Of a stretch of DNA of 27,714 bases, positions 23,345-27,714 are shown piece by piece; positions within the stretch are counted from its first letter, which is position 1, and the number at the start of each line of letters is the position of its first letter. Both the position numbers and the translations under genes were made by a program. The stretch spans positions 1 through 27,714 of the forward strand of contig CAUCLI010000020.1 of NCBI GenBank assembly GCA_958443615.1, read 5' to 3'. Below the pieces are notes generated by a model. It made no database searches, was not told the DNA's origin, and was given only the letters and a program-made list of their open reading frames with translations. The stretch is from an uncultured Collinsella sp. (GTDB lineage: Bacteria; Actinomycetota; Coriobacteriia; Coriobacteriales; Coriobacteriaceae).

Positions 23345-23878
23345 TTATATATCAAGCGATAGGTTCTTGCGCTCGTCCGTCCAGTAGCAGGCGTCCCGCG
23401 CGGGGCAGGCGAAACAGGCGCGCGACTTGCCATCGGCCGCCTTGATGAGGGCGGAAAGGACGCCGATGCGCGCATCCTCGGCCGGGCCCGCGCCGTCACA
23501 CGAGTCCGCGTCCCCGCACGCGCCCCTATGCCCGGCGACCGCCCCGATGATCATCGCGCGCTCGCCGGCGTCGAAGCGAAGCCCCTCGGGCACGCCATCG
23601 AGTATCTCCCCGGCCATGCGCGCGCCGGCGGCGTCATGGTCCTCTCCCGTGGCATATTGCTCCGCGCGGCCGATGTCGTGCAGGAGCGCGGCGGCGTACA
23701 CGACCTCGCGATCGAGGCCCAGCCCGTGCTCAAGGTTGCCGATCCAGGCGATGCGCGCGACGTCCAGGAGATGCGGCATACCGTGACGGCAGAACTCGCG
23801 GTCGGCTTCCGCCGCCTCGATGCGCTCGACGCACGTGCAAAACAGCGGAGCCGTTCGAATCGCCTCAACGCGTCGCAT
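23345..23878 (-). CDS. HD-domain phosphohydrolase-like protein with C-terminal Cys cluster
   Basis: A 177-residue protein of the HD superfamily (metal-dependent phosphohydrolases). An early His (CRHGMPHLLDVARIAW) is followed by the diagnostic His-Asp pair in AALLHDIGRAEQY, then a His/Asp region (TGEDHDAAGARMA) and a later His (VAGHRGACG). The C terminus adds a Cys-rich segment (CFACPARDACYW), which could bind a metal or Fe-S cluster. The start ATG 23876-23878 is chosen because TTGGAGGGCGG precedes it. The frame remains open upstream to about 24079, but that part shows no protein-like conservation and only a weak site. The substrate cannot be named. Confidence 0.8.
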   Translation of the reverse strand: MRRVEAIRTAPLFCTCVERIEAAEADREFCRHGMPHLLDVARIAWIGNLEHGLGLDREVVYAAALLHDIGRAEQYATGEDHDAAGARMAGEILDGVPEGLRFDAGERAMIIGAVAGHRGACGDADSCDGAGPAEDARIGVLSALIKAADGKSRACFACPARDACYWTDERKNLSLDI

Positions 23879-24162
23879 ATCCGCCCTCCAACTCGATAGC
23901 TCATCACCGCCGAATTCCGGCGCTCGTTGACCTGTTGTACCCACTAAGGGGCGAAACGCGGCTGAGAGCCCCTTGAGAATCGCTTTCCGCATAGCATATT
24001 TCTCCAGCGGTAAAACGAAACACCATCGCCCCGCCCGTTTGCTACCAGTCGCCGAAGAAGACCCCCTCGCGCGCCACAATTCCTACAAATCTCGCTAGCA
24101 TAGGCGTTCGTGAGGTTTTGCATCGGCAGTTTTGACATGCGCTTCACGGGAAAGGAAGTGCC
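23879..24162. other. Intergenic region between the HD gene and the decarboxylase operon
   Basis: The 284-base divergent gap holds a hairpin, AAGGGGC (23946-23952) with GCCCCTT (23968-23974), and a minus-strand TATGCT (complement of 24097-24102) that could be a -10. TTGACA at 24132-24137 sits too close to the operon start to be its -35. No gene is convincing here. Confidence 0.4.
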
Positions 24163-24555
24163 ATGGGATTACGTTCTTGGATTAGACGCCACACCGGGCA
24201 CGGTGGCGGCCAAAGCACGGTGAGCGCCGGCGAGGCCCAAGCGCCCGCGCGCACCGCGGCAACGCCGACTACCGCGCAGGCAACCGCCGCCCAGCAGGAC
24301 ATATGGGAGCCGCTGCCCGCGTACCTGCCCGTCGATGCGCGCGAGCACGCGCACGCATGCGTCATCGCCTCGGCGATCGCCGCGGGCGACCACCCCGCCA
24401 GCGAGTTTCGCGTGAAGCGCGTGCTGGTGGCCAACCCCGAGCACCGCACGGTCTCGATCATCGCCACGGCACTCGCCGCCGGCGCGCTCGAGAAGAGCTC
24501 ATTTACGGTCAAGAACATCTACAAGATGAAAGAGGAGGGCAGCCATGCTGCGTAA
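24163..24555 (+). CDS. Decarboxylase delta/epsilon-like subunit with an internal repeat
   Basis: First gene of the sodium-pump decarboxylase operon. The 130-residue soluble protein has an Ala/Thr/Gln-rich N-terminal half without a membrane helix. Two tandem copies of a 21-residue unit follow: about 67-87 (IASAIAAG then SEFRVKRV) and 99-119 (IIATALAAG then SSFTVKNI). By my hand alignment 10 of 21 positions are identical. This unit resembles the short C-terminal segment of methylmalonyl-CoA/oxaloacetate decarboxylase delta and epsilon chains. The likely role is assembly or docking of the complex, by analogy. The ATG follows AAAGGAAG. It overlaps the biotin-carrier gene by 11 bases. Confidence 0.65.
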   Translation: MGLRSWIRRHTGHGGGQSTVSAGEAQAPARTAATPTTAQATAAQQDIWEPLPAYLPVDAREHAHACVIASAIAAGDHPASEFRVKRVLVANPEHRTVSIIATALAAGALEKSSFTVKNIYKMKEEGSHAA

Positions 24556-24967
24556 ATTCAAGATCTCGATCGACGGGACCCAGTATCTGGTCGAAATGGA
24601 GGAGGTCGGTGCCCCGACCCCGACCCCTGCCGACGCCGCCCCGGCGCCCGTCGCAGCCCCGGCACCGGCCCCTGCACCCGCCCCGGCACCCGCGCCTGCC
24701 CCCGCTCCCGAGCCCGCCCCGGCACCCGCCGCACCCGCTCCTGCTGCCGCGGGCTCCTATGCGCAGACCGCGCCCATGCCCGGCACCATCCTCGACATCC
24801 ACGTGAAGGTCGGTGACGTCGTCACCGCCAACCAGCCCGTCATGATCCTCGAGGCCATGAAGATGGAGAACGAGGTCGTCGCCGAGCAGGCGGGCACCGT
24901 CGCCTCCATCAACGTCGAGAAGGGCGCCATGGTGAACCCGGGCGACACCCTCTTCACCTTGGCGTAA
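24545..24967 (+). CDS. Biotin carboxyl carrier subunit of the decarboxylase
   Basis: A 140-residue biotin carrier. The biotin is attached to Lys106 in EAMKMENEV, 34 residues from the C terminus as in other biotinyl domains. Pro and Gly residues of the lipoyl-like fold (MPGTILDIHVKVGD, NPGDTLFTL) flank it. Residues 24-70 form a Pro/Ala linker of repeated PAP units, a swinging arm typical of gamma/biotin subunits of the glutaconyl- and methylmalonyl-CoA decarboxylases. The N-terminal 20 residues (KFKISIDGTQYLVEMEE) form a short strand segment common in such carriers. It carries the carboxyl group between the alpha and beta subunits. It lies downstream of, and coupled to, the repeat protein. Confidence 0.93.
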   Translation: MLRKFKISIDGTQYLVEMEEVGAPTPTPADAAPAPVAAPAPAPAPAPAPAPAPAPEPAPAPAAPAPAAAGSYAQTAPMPGTILDIHVKVGDVVTANQPVMILEAMKMENEVVAEQAGTVASINVEKGAMVNPGDTLFTLA

Positions 24968-24985
24968 GCACCCCTACGACCCACG

Positions 24986-25008
24986 CGCCGCCGACAAGGC
25001 GGCGTTTT
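24986..25008 (+). terminator. Intrinsic terminator or attenuator inside the operon
   Basis: CGCCGCC (24986-24992) pairs perfectly with GGCGGCG (24998-25004) around a 5-base GACAA loop and is followed by TTTT (25005-25008). It sits between the biotin-carrier gene and the beta-subunit gene, 20 bases before the next ATG. It could reduce downstream transcription so that carrier is made in excess. Confidence 0.6.
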
Positions 25009-25027
25009 CATCCAGAAACGAGGCACT

Positions 25028-26146
25028 ATGGAAATCCTACTCGACGGCGTGCAGGCGCTTATCGCCGAGCCGGGGCGCATCGCGATGATCCTCATCGGCT
25101 GCGTCCTCATGTACCTGGGCATCAAGAAGGAGTATGAGCCCACCCTGCTCGTTCCCATGGGACTCGGCACCATCCTGGTGAACATCCCGGCATCCGGCGT
25201 CCTCATGACCGGCACCGAGCCCGGACCGTTCCAGATCCTGTTCGACGCCGGCATCGAGACCGAGCTGTTCCCGCTGCTGCTGTTCATCGGCATCGGCGCC
25301 ATGATCGACTTCGGCCCGCTGCTCGCCAACCCGTTCCTGCTGCTGTTCGGCGCCGCCGCGCAGTTCGGCATCTTCTTCGTGACCATCGTGGCCACCGGCG
25401 TCTTCGGCTTCGACATCGCCGACGCCGCCTCCGCCGGCATCATCGCCGCGGCGGACGGCCCCACCTCGATCTTCGTGGCGAACTCGCTCGGATCCAAGTA
25501 CATGGGCGCGATCATGGTCGCCGCGTACTCCTACATGGCGCTCGTGCCCATCATCCAGCCCATCGCCATCAAGGCCTGCACCACCAAGAAGGAGCGCGCC
25601 ATCCGCATGACCTACCGCCCCGGCCAGGTCTCGCAGACGGCCAAGATCCTCTTCCCCGTAACCATCTGCGTGGTCGCCGGCCTCATCGCCCCGGTGTCCC
25701 TGCCGCTCGTGGGCTTCCTCATGTTCGGCAACCTGCTGCGCGAGTGCGGCGTGCTCAACTCGCTGTCGGCCTCCGCCCAAAACGAGCTCGTGAACCTCAT
25801 CTCCATCCTGCTCGGCCTGTGCGTCTCCGTGAAGATGGAGTACAGCGAGTTTTTGCAGTTCGACACGCTCATCATCATGGGTCTCGGCCTCATCGGCTTC
25901 ATCATGGACTCCGTGGGCGGCGTCATGTTCGCGAAGTTCCTGAACCTGTTCCGCAAGGAGAAGATCAACCCCATGGTGGGCGCGGCGGGCATCTCCGCCT
26001 TCCCCATGGCCTCCCGCGTGGTCCAGAAGCTCGCCACCGAGGAGGACCCCGGCAACTTCATCCTCATGCAGGCCGCTGCCGCCAACGTCGCCGGCCAGAT
26101 CGCCTCGGTCGTCGCCGGCGGTCTCGTCCTCGGCCTTCTGCTCTAG
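25028..26146 (+). CDS. oadB: Oxaloacetate decarboxylase beta subunit (sodium pump)
   Basis: A 372-residue polytopic membrane subunit that decarboxylates carboxybiotin and exports sodium. About nine hydrophobic segments run through the protein, with the re-entrant GIIAAADGPTSIF segment. The residues expected to bind sodium and protons are all present. Asp143 and Tyr169 have the same spacing as Klebsiella D203/Y229. Asn314 and Ser323 (NPMVGAAGIS) match N373/S382. The length is shorter than the Klebsiella protein because of a shorter N-terminal region, as in most Gram-positive and methylmalonyl-type beta chains. GAGG precedes the ATG at 25028. The substrate of the whole enzyme is decided by the alpha chain. 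Confidence 0.93.
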   Translation: MEILLDGVQALIAEPGRIAMILIGCVLMYLGIKKEYEPTLLVPMGLGTILVNIPASGVLMTGTEPGPFQILFDAGIETELFPLLLFIGIGAMIDFGPLLANPFLLLFGAAAQFGIFFVTIVATGVFGFDIADAASAGIIAAADGPTSIFVANSLGSKYMGAIMVAAYSYMALVPIIQPIAIKACTTKKERAIRMTYRPGQVSQTAKILFPVTICVVAGLIAPVSLPLVGFLMFGNLLRECGVLNSLSASAQNELVNLISILLGLCVSVKMEYSEFLQFDTLIIMGLGLIGFIMDSVGGVMFAKFLNLFRKEKINPMVGAAGISAFPMASRVVQKLATEEDPGNFILMQAAAANVAGQIASVVAGGLVLGLLL

Positions 26147-26161
26147 AAAGGGGTGCTGGCA

Positions 26162-26320
26162 ATGACCGATCTCATCGCATCGCTCGGCCTCTCCGCCGAC
26201 CTCTCGCTCGCCATCCAGATCCTCATCTTGGGCTGGGGCGGCATCTTCATCGTCATGTTCGTCATCTACGTGATCTCGCTCGCCCTCGCCAGACTCTTCC
26301 CGCCGTCGAAGGAGGCGTAA
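26162..26320 (+). CDS. 52-residue gamma-like membrane subunit (OadG-like)
   Basis: A small protein with one transmembrane helix (about residues 15-42, LAIQILILGWGGIFIVMFVI) and a short basic/proline C terminus (ARLFPPSKEA). This matches the membrane anchor of gamma (OadG) subunits, which tie the alpha chain to the beta subunit, but lacks their long hydrophilic tail. ATG 26162 follows AAAGGGG. Its last codons contain the AAGGAGG that serves the alpha gene, which begins four bases after its stop. Its place between beta and alpha supports the assignment more than sequence identity does. Confidence 0.75.
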   Translation: MTDLIASLGLSADLSLAIQILILGWGGIFIVMFVIYVISLALARLFPPSKEA

Positions 26321-26324
26321 AGCC

Positions 26325-27714
26325 ATGACTCGCAAGATTCGCTTCATGGAGACCGTCCTGCGCGACGGCCAGCAAAGCCAGATAGCCACGCGCATGCCCA
26401 TCGAGGACATGCTCCCCATTCTCGAGACGCTCGACGGCTGCGGCTTCGAGTCCCTCGAGGTCTGGGGCGGCGCCACGTTCGACAGCTGCCTGCGCTACCT
26501 GAACGAGGACCCGTGGGAGCGCCTGCGCACCATTCGCGCCCACGTCAAGAACACCAAGCTGCAGATGCTGCTGCGCGGCCAGAACCTGCTCGGCTACCGC
26601 AACTACGCCGACGACGTGGTCGAGGCGCTCGTGAAAAAATCGGTGGAGAACGGCATCGACGTCATCCGTATCTTCGACGCGCTGAACGACACCCGCAACC
26701 TCCAGACGTCCATCCGCGCGGCCAAGGAGGCGGGCGGCGAGGTCCAGGCGGCGATCTCCTACACCACCAGCGACGTGCACACCGTGCGCTACTTCGTGAG
26801 CCTGGCCAACGAGATGGCCCGCGCCGGCGCCGACTCGATCTGCATCAAGGATATGGCGGGCGTCCTCACCCCCGACGTCGCCTTCGAGCTCGTGAGCGAG
26901 ATCAAGGCATCGTGCGACCTGCCTCTGCAGGTGCACACGCACGGCACCGCGGGCATCGCCCAGATGACCTACCTCAAGGCCGTCGAGGCGGGCGCCGACA
27001 TCATCGACACCTGCTCCTCCCCCTTTGCGGAAGGAACGAGCCAGCCGGCGACCGAATCCATGGCGATCGCCCTGGAGGCACTCGGCTACAAGACCGGCCT
27101 GGACATCGACAAGCTCGAGGAGGTCGCGGCGCACTTCCTGCCCATCCGAAACCGCTTTTTGGACGAGGGCGGCCTCAACCCCAAGGTCATGGCGGTCGAG
27201 CCCAAGGCGCTGCTGTACAAGGTCCCCGGAGGCATGCTCTCCAACCTGCTCGCAAACCTCAAGGACATGCATGTCGAGGATAAGTACGCCGAGGTCCTGG
27301 CCGAGGTGCCCCGCGTCCGCGCCGACCTGGGCTACCCGCCGCTCGTGACCCCGCTGTCCCAGATGGTGGGCTCCCAGGCCCTCATGAACGTCATCTCAGG
27401 CGAGCGCTACAAGGTCGTCCCGGCCGAGATCCGCGACTACGTGCGCGGCCAGTACGGCCGTCCGCCCGTGACGATCTCTGAGAAGATCCGCCGCCAGATC
27501 ATCGGCGACGACGAGGTCATCACCTGCCGCCCGGCTGATCTGATCGAGCCGCAGATGCCCCGTCTGCGCGAGGAGATCGCCGAGTACGCGCGCTCCGAGG
27601 AAGACGTGCTTTCCTACGCCCTGTTCCCCGAGCAGGCGCGCGACTTTTTGGGTCGCCGCGAGGACCCGTTCTACGACGTCCCCGTGCAGGAAGTAAACGT
27701 CTCCATCGACGTGG
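26325..27714 (+). CDS. oadA: Oxaloacetate decarboxylase alpha (carboxyltransferase) subunit, C terminus outside the window
   Basis: This chain transfers the carboxyl group from oxaloacetate to biotin, giving pyruvate. The first 463 residues are present. The TIM barrel begins METVLRDGQQS (metal ligand Asp14). It contains GGATFDSCLRYLNEDPW, QMLLRGQN, Lys175 in IKDMAG and the metal-binding His204 and His206 (HTHGTAG). The 14/175/204/206 spacing equals the Klebsiella enzyme's D17/K178/H207/H209. This identifies the oxaloacetate/pyruvate type rather than an acyl-CoA carboxyltransferase. The conserved PYC_OADA region follows. Whether it ends in its own biotin domain cannot be seen; the separate carrier gene suggests not. 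It could instead act as pyruvate carboxylase subunit B, but the beta neighbour favours decarboxylation. Confidence 0.92.
   Translation, partial: MTRKIRFMETVLRDGQQSQIATRMPIEDMLPILETLDGCGFESLEVWGGATFDSCLRYLNEDPWERLRTIRAHVKNTKLQMLLRGQNLLGYRNYADDVVEALVKKSVENGIDVIRIFDALNDTRNLQTSIRAAKEAGGEVQAAISYTTSDVHTVRYFVSLANEMARAGADSICIKDMAGVLTPDVAFELVSEIKASCDLPLQVHTHGTAGIAQMTYLKAVEAGADIIDTCSSPFAEGTSQPATESMAIALEALGYKTGLDIDKLEEVAAHFLPIRNRFLDEGGLNPKVMAVEPKALLYKVPGGMLSNLLANLKDMHVEDKYAEVLAEVPRVRADLGYPPLVTPLSQMVGSQALMNVISGERYKVVPAEIRDYVRGQYGRPPVTISEKIRRQIIGDDEVITCRPADLIEPQMPRLREEIAEYARSEEDVLSYALFPEQARDFLGRREDPFYDVPVQEVNVSIDV

Noticed and set aside
24132..24137. TTGACA as the -35 of the decarboxylase operon
   Set aside because: A -10 at normal spacing would fall on the ribosome-binding site and start codon.
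24616..24755. Possible DNA tandem repeat
   Set aside because: It is the Pro/Ala linker of the biotin carrier in frame. The repetition reflects the protein, not a separate element.
25037..26476. 479-codon minus-strand frame opposite oadB and the small gamma-like gene
   Set aside because: It is extremely rich in Asp, Glu, His and Gly and lies antisense to a conserved membrane protein. It is a codon-bias shadow.
26262..27272. 336-codon minus-strand frame opposite the decarboxylase alpha gene
   Set aside because: The plus strand encodes oadA with all catalytic residues. The antisense frame has none.
1..27714. tRNA, rRNA, CRISPR array, insertion sequence or attachment site
   Set aside because: None was seen on reading both strands. 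No transposase, integrase or regularly spaced repeat was found.

Overview
The window is GC-rich bacterial chromosome with dense genes, strong GGAGG-type ribosome-binding sites and many 4-11 base gene overlaps. The gene set is a type III glutamine synthetase beside a two-gene glutamate synthase, a biotin-dependent sodium-pumping oxaloacetate decarboxylase with a free biotin carrier, and a lipid-linked sugar/GT39 locus with its own two-component system. This suggests an anaerobic high-GC Gram-positive, most likely a gut actinobacterium of the class Coriobacteriia. That assignment is inferred from gene style; no rRNA gene is present.

Layout. (1) 1-6667: ammonium assimilation. The start of glnN (type III glutamine synthetase) is divergent from the overlapping gltB-gltD pair. 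(2) 6668-7052: an intergenic stretch holding a 152-base imperfect palindrome with a mini-terminator at each end. (3) 7053-9155: a YgiQ-type radical SAM protein, then a strong terminator. (4) 9240-9739 (minus): two small membrane proteins, one of only 54 residues. (5) About 9740-15645: an accessory island of lower GC content. It holds an AT-rich promoter and a 38-codon ORF, a frameshifted gene for a secreted glycine-zipper protein, and a small membrane protein (possible toxin/immunity pair). A minus-strand operon follows: SPASM radical SAM enzyme, 25-residue peptide, DUF2975 membrane protein, XRE regulator. A HipBA toxin-antitoxin pair with a perfect operator palindrome closes it. (6) 15640-22729: a CPBP membrane protease, then a three-gene operon (exported low-complexity protein, GT2, GT39) divergent from an OmpR-type response regulator and its histidine kinase. 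(7) 22799-23878: folB and an HD-domain protein. (8) 24163-27714: the oxaloacetate decarboxylase operon in the order delta/epsilon-like, biotin carrier, beta, gamma-like, alpha (alpha runs off the window).

How the genes work together. GlnN and GltBD form the GS-GOGAT route from ammonium to glutamate. The GT2 enzyme probably charges a polyprenyl-phosphate sugar that the GT39 membrane enzyme transfers outside the cell, and the adjacent two-component system plausibly controls it. The decarboxylase couples oxaloacetate decarboxylation to sodium export. Its beta subunit keeps the D, Y, N and S positions expected of the ion site, and alpha keeps the metal ligands at the expected spacing.

The most unusual part is 10187-13740. 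The secreted protein and the radical SAM enzyme each look as if one extra base had been inserted near the N terminus. The radical SAM enzyme is followed, 16 bases after its stop, by a 25-codon ORF with a near-perfect ribosome-binding site. This is a candidate undescribed modified-peptide system, possibly decaying.
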